This document shows, piece after piece, positions 1 through 10,976 of a stretch of 64,000 bases of DNA. The DNA is from Bemisia tabaci (taxonomy: Eukaryota; Arthropoda; Insecta; Hemiptera; Aleyrodidae), in NCBI RefSeq assembly GCF_918797505.1, contig NC_092799.1, forward strand, positions 12,300,295-12,364,294, written 5' to 3'. Numbering within the stretch: position 1 is the first letter of the stretch; every line of letters starts with the position of its first letter. Both the position numbers and the translations under genes were made by a program. The notes under the pieces are model-generated. The model made no database searches. It was not told the origin of the DNA and saw nothing but the letters and a program-made list of their open reading frames with translations.

Positions 1-330
1 ACCGAAAATGTGTCATAAACATTTAGAAAATCAGAGGAAAATCTGAGTTAAAGGCTCATTGTTTTACAAATGTGTCAGAAATGTGTCAAAAATGCACTGC
101 CAACGGAGACCTTTGCCCATTGTGTCATTGAAATATGTAAAAAATGAATTCGAAACATTTCGGTGACACAATCTGCAAATGTTTCACAGACACATAAAAT
201 GTAGTGACATGGGAATGTGTTGAACACAGAGTGGCTTCGTGTTTGACACTTCATTCGGGTTTTTAAAGTATCACGTGAAACATTTCAGAAATGAGGCTTG
301 GTGTCATTGACACGTTTTAAAAACATCTCC
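1..330. repeat. Motif-iterated repeat (TGTGTCA/TGACACA), cut by window edge
   Basis: The segment carries many copies of AATGTGTCA, CATTGTGTCATTG, GGTGACACAATC, GACACATAAAATG and GTGTCATTGACACG in both orientations, separated by 10-40 bp. No ORF of interest is present. The density of one short motif on both strands matches the motif-iterated elements seen elsewhere in the window (for example 4667-5079). The left end lies outside the window, so terminal repeats cannot be checked. Confidence 0.5.
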
Positions 331-360
331 AAGACTAGGTGTGCTATTACGGTACCTCCT

Positions 361-922
361 GGTACCAAAAATCAGCAAGATCGATCAAACAAGAGCCGGG
401 CGATAGCATTTTAGGCCACATCCGCCATCTTGGATTTTTGGATTTTCAAAATTTGACCAGAAATTCAAGTTTCCCGTCGAAAAATACCCCCGGTTACCAA
501 AAATCAGCAAGATCCATCGAACAGGAGCCGAGATAGCATTTTAGGCCACATCCGCCATCTTGGATTTTTGAATTTTCAAAATTTGACCAGAAATTCGAGT
601 TTCCCGTCGAAAAATACCCCCGGATACCAAAAATCAGCAAGATCCATCGAACAGGAGCCGAGATAGCATTTTAGGCCACACCCGCCATCTTGGATTTCTG
701 AATTTTCAAAATTTGACCAGAAATTCGAGTTTCCCGTCGAAAAATACCCCCCGGTACCAAAAATCAGCAAGATCCATCGAACAGGAGCCGAGATAGCATT
801 TTAGGCCACATCCGCCATCTTGGATTTCTGAATTTTCAAAATTTGACCAGAAATTCGAGTTTCCCGTCGAAAAATACCCCCCGGTACCCAAAATCAGCAA
901 GATCGGTCGAACAGGAGCCGAG
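361..922. repeat. Tandem satellite, ~130-bp unit, ~4.3 copies
   Basis: The anchor GGTACCAAAAATCAGCAAG or a close variant recurs at 361, 492, 622, 753 and 883, a spacing of 130-131 bp. Each unit continues through AGCATTTTAGGCCACATCC, GCCATCTTGGATTT and AGTTTCCCGTCGAAAAATAC. Units differ at only a few positions. The small ORFs read through it are repeat translations, not genes. A diverged single monomer lies in reverse orientation at 26775-26862. Confidence 0.93.
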
Positions 923-1117
923 AATGCCGAGAAAGCATTATGCCGTCCTGTCTATAGTTCCGAATTGCAAAATGGGAAATCCGAGTTTCGCATTACGCAA
1001 TAGGGAACCATAGTATAGGTCCCAATTGCAAAATGAACTTCGCGTGATCCTGCGACGGCAAATTTTTGCGGGGTCGCTGAAGCGGTATAAAAATTGTTTT
1101 TGAGGATTTTCTTTTTC

Positions 1118-1564
1118 TCAATAGTAAGTAAATACCCTCCTGATACGGAATTCATCATAAAAAAAAAATCGAAAATTTGACCCTAGTTCCTTATTGCATA
1201 AAGCTGTCCAGTTAAGAATCAAACTTAAAGCCTCCTCGAGGTCATCGAGGAAAAACATGGTGTTGTGTGTGTAGTACGGGACTGAAATGTCGGCCAAACT
1301 GTCAAAATCAGTCATTAGAATTGTCGAAATTGAGGAGCTATGTAGGAGTTGCATCAGAGGTTCGACCAAAGGATCAAAATTTAGATTTACAACCAGGAAT
1401 TGGGGTTGCTTCCATTGTCGGAGTGTGTTATTGCATATTTTGAAAGAAAGAGACAACAAGTGTTCGTGGAAACGTTCATTATGTGAAGGAATTTGAGGAG
1501 CAAACATGGTCAAACAAAAAGGTAATACAAGGAAACAATGGTAAAGCAAGAGGTCACCAAACAT
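1118..1564 (-). CDS. Candidate first exon of a secreted or membrane receptor, possibly ionotropic receptor-like
   Basis: This open frame encodes up to 148 residues. The start at 1564 is preferred over an in-frame ATG 11 codons upstream because it begins directly with a hydrophobic leader (MFGDLLLYHCFLVLPFCL), a plausible signal peptide. The following region alternates hydrophobic strands and helices, with FLVVNL, STILMTDF and FFLDDLEEALSLI. A short beta strand followed by an acidic helix of this kind is typical, from memory, of the N-terminal domain of divergent insect ionotropic receptors. The frame may leave the exon near 1182 at a weak GT donor. No ligand-binding or pore segment (TM1-P-TM2) was found nearby, so the gene is either continued elsewhere or is a fragment. 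The 130-bp satellite lies just downstream. Coding status is moderately likely and the family assignment weak. Confidence 0.33.
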   Translation of the reverse strand: MFGDLLLYHCFLVLPFCLTMFAPQIPSHNERFHEHLLSLSFKICNNTLRQWKQPQFLVVNLNFDPLVEPLMQLLHSSSISTILMTDFDSLADISVPYYTHNTMFFLDDLEEALSLILNWTALCNKELGSNFRFFFYDEFRIRRVFTYY

Positions 1565-2150
1565 AATGTTACAGACAATTTTTATCGGATAGATCACGAC
1601 ACAAAGACCAAGAAATTTTTCGAATCAGGCAAAATTTCACAGTTAGAAGTGAATAACGACGAAACGTAGTCACATTTTGACCATGAGAGAGATAAAAACT
1701 CGAGAAATGAGGGTGGTTGACACAATTCTTTCGTTGCAATATTATTGGCGCAGAACATATTGGCAATAAAATGTATTATTGGCTTTTGTTGGCAAGTATT
1801 TGCTTGACCTACTTCTGTGACTGTAATGTTTGCATTAATTCTATTGCGAACCATCCTCTTGGTGATCGTCGATAAAAATTATAGGAGAAAAGAAAAATAA
1901 ACCAAATGGATGAAGATAAAAGGAAATTTAAAGGAAAAATCATTACTATAAGTTCTCTGGCCCCTTGAATTTTCAATTTGTCATAGTTCATTCCGATTTC
2001 CAGAACTTGTTATTTATTCTTGATGACTTGCTCTAGATCGGGCCGATTGTCGTGAATTTTGCGGCCCCCAGGTGAGGCAACTATTTTTAGAATATCTCAC
2101 GAGGGGCTCCCGAGCCCAGTTCCAGCCCGCAAAGATGCGTTACGTGATTA

Positions 2151-2561
2151 GGACCGAGTTTATCAGAAAGGAACCAACCCAGATTTTCGAAAAAATTGAA
2201 TTAAAAAATATTGTGAGTTCCACGAGCTATGTATTTCCTCCTATGGGCCTGGATACACGCTTAAATTTCTGTCAATTTCCGATCAAAATGATGACAAAAA
2301 TGTCGGTCAAATGTTTGCAGGCCGCAAAAATTTGATGATAGATGGTCCGCACCAGTTACCATTTGATCGGAAATTGATGGAAATTTGAGCGTGTATCCAG
2401 ACCTTATCAAAACTGAGTATCGATAAAAAGAAATTAGTTTTGTGAAGAGAGGGGATACAGTTTATTTTCTACATTGAGCCTCATGCAGGAGTAATACTTC
2501 AAACCCCTTTCTCTCAGTTTTAACTTGGCGTGGGTTGGTTCCTTTCTGATGAAATAGGTCC
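2151..2561. mobile_element. Family F TIR element with nested inverted repeat
   Basis: The left end reads GGACCGAGTTTATCAGAAAG and the right end is its near inverse (complement GGACCTATTTCATCAGAAAG), each followed by GAACCAACCCA. Inside, 2246-2290 and 2361-2402 form a second inverted repeat (GGATACACGC, AATTTCCGATCAAA). There is no transposase. This is a diverged relative of the copies at 35564-35826 and 51784-52033. Confidence 0.75.
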
Positions 2562-2865
2562 ATTTATAAACACTCGCTCCTCACGAAGCAAAAAATGCTC
2601 AGAATTTGTTCGATTTTTGAGAAATTTGAATAACAAAGTACAAAAAAATTACAATATTTTTAAATAGGGCCGCAAAATCAAAATGGAAAAAAATGCTGCA
2701 ATAGAGCGTAGCAAACGGCAAAAAACATCCTTCTGTGGCTATAATGACCAGTTTTGAAAGGATTCCTTCCTCTCGTCAGCCTTAACGTTCACATTGCTTT
2801 TGGGATGTAAAATTCACGAAATGCATACGGATATGCACGGAGAAACTCGTGTTCCGTATTATTTG

Positions 2866-2990
2866 GATGCATTTCTGCCAAACGGAACTTTGTGCGTTAA
2901 GGCATGAGCCCTGAGTCTCATGAAAATGTATGCATGGCAGGGCTCACGTTATAATGCACATAGCTTCGTTTGTCCGAAATACGTTCATTT
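2866..2990. mobile_element. Small MITE, TTCTGCCAAACGGAAC ends
   Basis: Left TTCTGCCAAACGGAACTTTG faces right CATAGCTTCGTTTGTCCGAA in inverted orientation, followed by ATACG. An inner inverted pair, GCATGAGCCCTG and CAGGGCTCACG, is also present. A similar element lies at 6861-6985. Confidence 0.6.
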
Positions 2991-3457
2991 GAGCTTATTA
3001 GGTTGTGGGCATGGGTTCGGAGTGGAGGGTGGCTATGGCCGGGAATTTAATCACATTTTGTACGCAGCCGCGCGGGTATATGGACTCTGCCGTCAGAGGC
3101 TCCGGCTGTTATTATGAGCGGTGTGTGGCTGCGAAGCCTTTTCATGAACCAGCGGCATGATTCGAATCCTTTTTACACACTCACTCATTTCCCTAGCCTC
3201 CTCCGGCCCAAGCCAAGCCTCTCCACTCCATGTTCCCTTCGTACGATGCCCAGCGTAGCCAGTTTAACGGTGGAATTAGTTTAGGATCGAGTCGGTGATC
3301 CTACGACCAGATCCAAGGTGACGTCATGTCTTCGTACTACACACCATAGACGCGTTCTTAAGGCGATTCGTCGAGCTCAAGTGATGTGGTCGAACTGGCT
3401 TGCATTTTATATCGCATGGATTAGGTAAAAAATCTCGGCAGATTTTGCATTTTTAGC

Positions 3458-3478
3458 AAAAAAAAAAAAAAAAAAAAA
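3458..3478. repeat. Poly(A) tract, 21 bp
   Basis: A run of 21 A follows TTTTTAGC. A B-box-like GATTCGAATCC lies about 300 bp upstream at roughly 3158-3168, so a retroposed tail is possible. No target duplication was identified. Confidence 0.9.
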
Positions 3479-3734
3479 GGACGATAGCCCCCGCGCATGA
3501 GCCTTAAGAATCATTCTAAACCCAAAAATGAGCATAATTCGGAGACATGAAAGCAAAATAGTGTTTAGAAAAAAAATTCGCATTCGGTTCAGCTATCCAT
3601 TTCTGTGGCCCATTGGGATATTGGAATTTTGATTTCACCATTGATACGGAACCGCATAGGGCGTCACGTACGGGCCGCGCCGCGAATTTCGGCAACGTTG
3701 TGGCACGTCGCGGTACTGAGAAACCAAATAATGA

Positions 3735-3835
3735 CGCGCCTTCAATTTTTGAGTATGCAACACGGTCATCCACGAAGCTTGAGTAGTTGCAGCAAGGCGT
3801 TATTACCGACGTCGCACCTTGTCGTACGTACCCTG
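3735..3835 (+). repeat. Family D dispersed unit
   Basis: Contains CGCCTTCAATTTTTGAGTAT, GCAACACGGTCATCCACGAA, GTAGTTGCAGC and GGCGTTATTACCGACGTCG. It is preceded by the GC-rich flank and ACTGAGAAACCAAATAA also seen beside the H hairpins at 40870-41160 and, inverted, at 29843-29890. Confidence 0.7.
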
Positions 3836-4085
3836 TCATGTCTGGTGGTCCATTCGCTGTCTTTTTTAAAAAACGAATTTCTTATTAGTAAATGGCGAAT
3901 TCCGCAAGAAAAATTACAACATTGGCGAAAAGGGTGCGTTTGTTTTGCCACCCCGGTTGGATTTGAAAAGTTTTCCCGCCTTTTGAACGGTTGCGCCGGG
4001 GTCAAAGAAAAGTGAGGTAGCCACGCCGCGCGCCGCCTTCCTCAGCGTAGCTCATAACCTCACTTCCTTCCCTCCTGCACTACCA

Positions 4086-4328
4086 CCGCTAGGGAAAAAC
4101 GTCGTATGACCGTCCGAGCGTTGCCGAATTGCCCCCGATGAAAAAGTTATTTTAGAGATCAAAATTAAGTTTTTTCTTTCAAATTTGTGTAGGATTTAAA
4201 TTGAAGTGCGAATATAATTCTCAAGAAAAAATGGAAGAAACCTAGGCGCATTTTTTCCTGAAAGTCTTTTTTTAATAAAATAGAATTTGGTAACGTTTGA
4301 GGGCCTTTATGGCGTTTTTCCGTGGGGG
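4086..4328. mobile_element. Family C MITE
   Basis: The left end GCTAGGGAAAAACGTCGTAT with GCGTTGCCGAATTG and the right end AATTTGGTAACGTTTGAGG with GGCGTTTTTCCGTGG are imperfect inverted copies of each other, 240 bp apart. The interior is AT-rich and non-coding. Confidence 0.7.
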
Positions 4329-4494
4329 GGGCTTGGCAGTACACTCGTCGTCATTTGTGAAACTGTGGCCTTTGAATTGCGGGTGAAACAAGGTGGTGAA
4401 TGAGCCCGCGCCTCCATTTACATGCCAAAGAATATTTTTACTCAATCCGCTCGTGTTTTTGCGAGTCCCAAGCGCGAGCCTCCTTTGAAACGGC

Positions 4495-5150
4495 GCCGCA
4501 CAGTGGATCAAGTCAATTAGAGAGGTCGGACATGAAATTTTTGACAAGAACTGCAAATTTTGATGTTTAACTCTTCAGATTTTAAACTTCAACGGGTACA
4601 TTTCCAAGAAAATCTTACAAGGAAACCAATTAAACCACTTTTAAAACCTCAAAGTTTTGTATAACACACTGAAAAAAAAATCTCGGTGTATTTACTAAGA
4701 AAAGGGTAAAATTACCAAGAATTCAGGGTTCTATTTGATCCCAGTTTTTTCTTGGTAAAATTACCATTTATGGAATTGGTAATTTTACCGAGAAATCTCG
4801 GTAAAATTATTGAACTCTCTCGGTAATTTTACTGAACCTTGGTAAAAAAGCCAATATTTTTCTCGACTGGGGTAGAATTACTGAGATAAAACGGCAAAGT
4901 TACCGGGAATCGATTACCAATAAAAGTGGTATTCTTACCTAAAAAAACAGTAAAAATGCCGGTTTTTAGGTAAGCTTACCAGTCTGTCTTGGTAAAACTA
5001 CCAATAATTGGTAAAAAAACGAAATGGTAACGGTACCAACGGACCTTGGTAAAAACGCCGAGAATTTTTTTTTTCAGTGCGGAGTAATGAGCGTTTAAAG
5101 TTTCCAAATTTTGTCCAACTTCCTCTATTGACTCGATAAACTGTGCGCCG
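4495..5150. mobile_element. Family E MITE interrupted by a nested element
   Basis: The left end GCCGCACAGTGGATCAAGTC, with GGTCGGACATGAAATTT, and the right end TTGTCCAAC...GACTCGATAAACTGTGCGCC match the uninterrupted copy at 20896-21138. About 413 bp of the motif-iterated element at 4667-5079 has inserted into its interior. Confidence 0.8.
4667..5079. mobile_element. Motif-iterated TIR element built from GGTAAAATTACC
   Basis: The termini CACTGAAAAAAAAATCTCGG and its inverse (CCGAGAA, T10, CAGTG) bound 413 bp. The interior repeats GGTAAAATTACC-like motifs on both strands more than ten times, for example TTGGTAAAATTACC, GGTAATTTTACCGAG, CTCGGTAAAATTATTG, TCGGTAATTTTACTGAA and TTGGTAAAACTACC. 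There is no ORF. The ends resemble TA-targeting Tc1/mariner-type MITEs, but a clean target duplication is not evident. Confidence 0.85.
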
Positions 5151-5684
5151 GCCCCGGCCCCGGCGTAACAAGTTTGCGGCAATCAAAGTAAAATGCGTGA
5201 ATTCGCTCGCGCAAATTAAATTTGCAGGATGTGTGCTTAAATATTAGACGGAATGCATGGTGCTCCAGGGATAAACCGCCCGAAGGAGCGTCTTCTATGG
5301 CTCTAAAAAATGGTATGTAGAGCATTGGTTATTTTTGCGGATGGAAATATGAAAAACTGTCGGAGGGATCGAGTTTTATTTCATGGTTTTTCGGAAATTG
5401 GCTTGTGGTGATTACGCCGAGGAGCCTAGAATTCTTGACCACATTCATTCCCTAATTTTAAACTGATTTCTGGGAACTCATTCCTTATTGAAAAACCGAA
5501 GCTTTCTCCTATATCCACGGGATATTTTCTGAATTAACAAACCATATGAATTTCTAGAATTCCGCGTATGGAAATCGAATTTTCACTCCTTTCAGCAGAT
5601 TTCTTGGCACAAGTTCTTTTCAATTCCAAAAGCGTGCTTGATGTTTGTATTATCCGGTCAATGAAAAAAGTCATATGGATTATT

Positions 5685-6345
5685 TATCATGAAAGTAATG
5701 AAATAAGAACGGAAATCTTGAAACACCGCTATGGAGATACGTGGTTTTGCACTTCAGTCGGTGCGATACGGACATCCATCAAGTTTAAAAAAATGCATCA
5801 AGTCCCCGTCACCGCCGACCAACGCGTATGTCGATCGAATCAACTACAGGTAGTATGAGCAGGGAGTCAAAACGCCTTCAACTTTTTGAACGCAATACGG
5901 ACATCCGTCGAGGTTGTATAGTTGTATCAAGGAGCCGTAGCAAGCGCGTCCCATTGTTTATCGTTACAGACGAATATAAGTTGAGTGAGGAAAGTCATAA
6001 TGCCTTCAATTTTATACATACATATTTTTGGGCAAAATGAGAGACGACGTTTCTCCATTTGCGACGTTGCAGACTTCCTTAGAAATTTTATTTTTCTTTC
6101 GAGAAGCTAGTCAACATAAAACTTAAATTCTCCATGATTTTTCGTATTTGATAGCAGAAGATTAAGTTCCGAAATAGTCGTAAATTTGGATTGTTCCTCA
6201 TGGAAGAGATGAAATAAGAACGGAAATTTTTAAACACCGCAATGGAGATACGTGGTTTCCCACTTCAGACGGCGCAATACGAACATCCATCAAGTTTAAA
6301 TAGTTGCATCACGTCCCCGTCACCGCCGACCAACGCGTCTATCTA
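5685..6345 (+). repeat. Direct duplication of an A-fragment plus D unit
   Basis: 5685-5830 and 6192-6340 are direct repeats of about 150 bp: GAAATAAGAACGGAAAT, AAACACCGC, GGAGATACGTGGTTT, GACATCCATCAAGTTTAAA and GTCACCGCCGACCAACGCG. Each combines the right end of family A with a D unit, so the fusion predates the duplication. A degraded A left end (GCGACGTTGCAGACTTCC) lies between them near 6060. Confidence 0.75.
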
Positions 6346-6860
6346 AAATTTCTATCCGCCCGGACTCAAAAAGCGTCGTCGCTCCATAAAGCTGTTTACA
6401 AAAATGATGGTATCTCGCGAACCAAAAAATTTCCTCGCAAGCAATATTATATCGATGGATGCGGAATCGAACGAACTATCGATTAGACAACTTTTTATTC
6501 AAATTTGAAGATAGCTTTTTTGGGTATTTGCGGATTTGTAATAGTTGTCGAATTAAAAAATCGAATAATTGGCAACAATGCATGTAAAAATTAGTGCGAC
6601 ATTAAGAACATGGTCATTTCCTAAAAGTGCGCAATTTTTTAAGGGTTTTCGTTAAAACTGCAACTTCATAACTCAATTTTAAGGCCACTTACGGAATTTG
6701 CCTGTTTTCAACTTGGCAACGCTGAAGCGCGCGGGAAAAATTTCGGGTGAACTTGCCAACGCCGAAAAAAGACGTGTCATGTAATAGGAAACAACATATC
6801 CAACTTCGGGCAAAATCCAAGAGGGGGCAAAATCGCCGATTTTGTATAACCCTCTTTTTA

Positions 6861-6985
6861 AATTGGACGTACTTTTGCCAAACGAAACTATGTGCATTGT
6901 GGCGTGATCTCTGTTATGAATAAATTCTTATGGGTCTCCATGTCTAAATGCACACAGTTCCGTTTGGCAGAAATACTTCCCATTT
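6861..6985. mobile_element. Small MITE, relative of 2866-2990
   Basis: Left TTTTGCCAAACGAAACTATG with TGCATT faces right AATGCACACAGTTCCGTTTG with GCAGAAATAC in inverted orientation, about 120 bp overall. Confidence 0.7.
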
Positions 6986-6989
6986 TTAT

Positions 6990-8016
6990 GATGATTTTAA
7001 GATTTAAATATGCCATTCAAGAGGTCGGTACTGACAACACATCAATAACATATAGGTCTGATTAACAATAGGTGCACACATATAGGTGCTTAAGTTTTCA
7101 CAGTAACAGTAACAGTTCTTCCGTAAGAATAGCACGCAGTAACCGCGCAACTCCTTAAATCGGTGCGTGTTTTCAAAACTCCTTCAATTTCGTAGCTATG
7201 CAATTTGATCTCCGAGGAGTTAAAATAGTTGCTCGATGTGGAAGTATGCGTATGGCTACGGCGCAGCGCGATTAAATGAAACTGCTGGCTTCACAGTCAC
7301 GAGTAACCGGATTCTCTCAAAGTGTCTTCACACTTCATTTTGTCAAGTTTGAGATTCGTGACCTCAGGGAGTTGATGTAATCGCTCATAATCTGGAGTCT
7401 GAGGAGCTATGCGATATATTGATTGATCTGCCATTTAAACCTATGGAAATGAGTGTTCAAAACGAATGTGACTTGCATTTAATTAAAATCAATTTGGCGC
7501 TTGATTCCGTTTAACAGAAATACGTTTGATTGCCTATCGATAACCGCAAAAATCATAAAAATCGGCCCAGTAGAACGCTGAAACTAACTGATTTTTCCCT
7601 GATTTCCCCTATCACTTTTCAATCCCTAATAAAATGCCACTTTTTCCCGGTTACTACCGATTCTTGACAGCAGAGATTACGCCCTTCGTCAAATAATCCG
7701 TTCATTCCATCACAAATCCGACGGTCGGATGACAACTCTCAGCGACTGACGTCAGGAACAAATAAAACGACGATGCAGCGAGGCGGCGAACTCTCGGCAT
7801 TACCACATCGCGCATGCATAATGGATTTTCGATGAAAGCGAGAGTCAGGGAACGTTGCCGAAAGAATAGAGAGGATCCCAACCACGATGCTACAGCGTTA
7901 AGAAAGAACGACTTATCAGCCATCAGACGTTTCCAAATTTCCCTTGAGATATCACAATTTTTCGGGTAAATTTATAAATGTCCTTCTTTCGATTTTTCAC
8001 AGAGTATCGCTCTTAA
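6990..8016. other. No recognisable feature
   Basis: Non-repetitive to the eye. The only ORF (73 codons, 7702-7923 minus) matches no family I know and shows no domain signature. A weak D-like stretch (CTCCTTCAATTTCGTAGCTA) occurs near 7180. Confidence 0.4.
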
Positions 8017-8884
8017 TAAACCACTAGACAAGGTACGAACTTAAGCATTCTGATACAAGTTTCTTGACCAGAATTTTACGTAGAACGCGATTTTTGCAAC
8101 GAAAATTACTGGTATCAACTCCTAACGGAGATATTAATATTGTCATGGGAACGGAGTTCCCCATGATATTACAATCGTTCCGTTGCTTTCGCTATGGGAT
8201 TCCCTATACCTCTGCGACCTTGAGCGTTTCGCCCAGTCTCCGATTTTTGGTTGATTTTCCGATGTATCAAAAACCGTTGTATTTTTTAGCCAATCATGTC
8301 TCTACGTCAAGTTGTGTTGATTGCTAAAATTCGCTTTCAGCGAGTTTTTTTCCAACTTGAGATGTCGTGTCTGACTGGTAAATCTGCGCAGATCCACGAC
8401 GTTCCGTTTTTAGGCAAATTCTTTTTTTTGGGAGGTTCTGATTGGTTATTTTTCGCCATCAGTTTTCTGTTCGTTGGTGCAAAAGATCGCCTACCTCGTT
8501 GCTCTTGAGAAGCCGCCATTATCCCACCTCAAATTTTACAAATAGAAATAAAGAAATTATAACTATTGTGCAAGGTGGAAAACTGCTCTGGAGGACCCGT
8601 TACGGATATATGAGCCAAAATCGGAACTCGATTGATTGATTTATTCCATGAATACAGAAATATTGCCTCAGCTTACTGCCGCGATGGCAAATGCCTGCTG
8701 ATATGAACCTTGAGACACATGATAGCATAGGCAAACAATGTCTCACAGAGAAAGGCGCTTAGCTCATTTCTCCAGAAGCTACGAAGACGCGAATCGCCGA
8801 ATCGCTCAAGGACAACTCTTGTGATAAGTCCCGCCCATCGTCCGAGTCTTTTAAATGCTATTTTTTTCCCTCCCATTTGCCGAT

Positions 8885-8975
8885 CTGTGATAGCCTAGTC
8901 GACTGAGGCGCCCCATATTTTTGATAAGGTGCGGGCAATAGGTGATCGGGAGTTCGATACCCGGCGATGGGAGAT
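8885..8975 (+). other. tRNA-like (pol III box) segment within M
   Basis: An A-box-like TAGCCTAGTCGACTGAGG and, about 45 bp later, a B-box-like GGGAGTTCGATACCCG are spaced as in a tRNA. This is probably the tRNA-derived head of a SINE or a decayed tRNA. A full cloverleaf could not be drawn. The homologous segment in the other M copy is at 24110-24205 on the minus strand. Confidence 0.55.
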
Positions 8976-9671
8976 AATTTTTAATGGTTGTATTGAATGT
9001 TTTAGACCAATCATCAAAAAATAATTAATACTAGATGATAAATGTACGAACATTTTCTCGTGAGTTAATATGTTAAACAAAAATACTGGAATATACCTCC
9101 TTCATATAATCAGCCACATGTTCCCCCAAATTAATGACGTTATTTTCTTTTTTCAATAAAGTTAATTTGCATTCAACGTTCGTAAGTTAAGCAAAAAGTA
9201 CCTATTGATACAAATAGAAAGACATGAAAATAGTATGTCTAACATTTCAGTTGTTTTTTTTTTTTATTTTTTTTTTTGTTTTTTTGTTTTTTCAATAAAA
9301 CAAATTGACTGGGACTAGAATCATCGTATCTCTGAAGACAAAAGCTAAGTTTTTTGATACAGAAATACTAATATATTCATCCTTTATATAATCAGGGAGA
9401 TGTTGACCCAAATATTGATGTATATTTTCTCTGTTCGCCCAAATTAATGATGGTATTTTCTTTTTTCAATAAAATTAATTTACATTCCACGTTCTTAAAG
9501 CAATATTTTCTCCAAAATTCAGCAAAAAATAACAATATATACCTACGCAAAAAGTAAATAAATAAATAAAGCAATGACATGAAAGTAGTATAGGTCGTAC
9601 ACATCTAACATTTCGGTTACATCTATTTGAATGAAAAAAATGGCAACTTAGGAAGCGCATAGGTCACTTAT

Positions 9672-9924
9672 CGACGGTGAAACTACCAAACCACGTATCT
9701 CGGTTTGCGACGTCGCAGACTTCCTGTCATACTTTATTTTTTAAATGAAAAGCTACTTAACGTCCAGTCTTGAAAATTTCCGTGATTTTTCCTCTTCGTG
9801 CGGAGAAAATTCTGTGAAAATTTCAAGGAATGATATGGATTTGGTCTACTTCAAAAAAATAAAATGTGAGCGGAGATTTTTAAACACCGCAAACGAGATA
9901 CGTGGTTTGGTAGTTTCACCGTCG
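9672..9924 (+). mobile_element. Family A MITE, 253 bp, inside M
   Basis: The ends CGACGGTGAAACTACCAAAC and their inverse (GGTAGTTTCACCGTCG) are near perfect. They are flanked by TTAT on both sides, a 4-bp target duplication. The M copy at 22833-24919 has the same MITE at the same site (23150-23402), so A entered M before M was copied. Confidence 0.92.
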
Positions 9925-10726
9925 TTATGATGCGTATTCGGGCATATGCGTAGAGTAAAAATATCATACTTTACGCCGAAAAAACGAAACTGAAAGTTAA
10001 ATGCGTTAACTTCCAAAAACCATACATAATCCAACGAAAATAAATAATTGGTAAATAACAGCTTTCTTGTATGCAAAGAAAAAAAATTAAAAATGTTAAA
10101 AAAGAGATGTCGACACAAAATTACATAGCCCCTTCAATTCTGAAGATACTACAAACGAACTGTACCTACCTTAAAATTTTCATATCCCAGAAGCAAAAGT
10201 TCCCATGACGAATATTGCTATCGCTAGCGATTGCAAAAACCAACTTGTTTTTATTTCACATTGGTTACGAGGAATTTGAACTGCCCGCTCACAAGAAACT
10301 CAAAGCTCTACGTGAGTCAAATCGCGCACTACAACGGTTTCAACAAGTTTCTCGATCGAGTAATGTTCATTTCCCACCATGTGTTGTTCAAACTATGAGC
10401 AATTTGCTACAGCTGAGCCAAAGCGTCAAGATTGAGGTTGCCAGATTTTTATATCCCAGAGACTGTCATGATAACGTTTAGCGCGAGATGTGAATCACGT
10501 AGAGCATTGAGTTTTCATGAGAGTGTGGTTTGAATTCACGCATCAAGAATCATTAAATATTTTTGGAAGGAGTTGATTTCGGTAATTTTCGTTGAGCGCG
10601 TTGTATTTTACGTAAAATTTTAGTTAAGAAATATAAATCAGAATACTGAAATTCGTACCTTGTCTAGTGGTCCATTGTATCTAAAATATCGCAAATGAGC
10701 ATCTTATTCTTTGAAATAAATATTCT

Positions 10727-10785
10727 CTGGGAGGAAATTCGGCAACATTCGAATGTTCATACGACATTTTTCCTCAACACGAGAG
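10727..10785 (-). repeat. Family C right-end fragment
   Basis: GGAAATTCGGCAACATTCGA followed by TTCATACGACATTTTTCC matches the C terminal region. No partner end was found. Confidence 0.6.
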
Positions 10786-10900
10786 GATGGGTCCGTGGAA
10801 CAAGGTTAACAAGGAGGTTCCTCGCTTTGCGGAACTCTCCAATATGCGGAAACGTGAAGTAAGCAGATCGTTGCACAATGCGCATGGAGCGATGCCCGTC

Positions 10901-10976
10901 GAACGTATTTATGCTAAAAGGAACTATGTGCATGGGAGTTGCGTGTAACATAGTTCCTTTTAGCATAAATACGTTC
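10901..10976. repeat. Near-perfect 76-bp hairpin
   Basis: GAACGTATTTATGCTAAAAG plus GAACTATGTG is followed after a loop of about 16 bp by the exact inverse. Outer flanks also pair partly (GCACAATGCGC and GCGCATTGTGC). The stem sequence is related to the 2866 and 6861 MITEs. Confidence 0.9.

Larger units (their letters stand above)
8142..10245 (+). mobile_element. M element, left copy (2.1 kb)
   Basis: An inverted near-copy lies at 22833-24919. One end is GTCATGGGAACGGAGTTCCC and the other ends in GATTGCAAAAACCAACT. The flanking 4-bp TATT/TGTT could be a mutated target duplication; the other copy has a clean AACA. The ends are not simple inverted repeats, although GTCATGGGAAC recurs inverted about 40 bp inside the second end. 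No transposase-like ORF is visible. It carries a tRNA-like segment, an A element and T-rich tracts. The outer parts match the other copy almost base for base, but about 8600-8950 is strongly diverged. Confidence 0.85.
8017..10674. mobile_element. Family B TIR element split by M insertion
   Basis: The left arm at 8021 (CCACTAGACAAGGTACGAAC) and the right arm ending at 10674 (TTCGTACCTTGTCTAGTGGT) match the ends of the intact copy at 29290-29839. The sequence breaks after CGGAGATATTAATA at 8140 and resumes at TTTTTATTTCACATTGGTT near 10247. The continuous version of this junction is seen inverted at 30120-30240. Confidence 0.85.

Noticed and set aside
3150..3478. Complete SINE ending in the 21-bp poly(A)
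   Set aside because: A B-box-like GATTCGAATCC lies upstream, but a convincing A box and target duplication could not be found.
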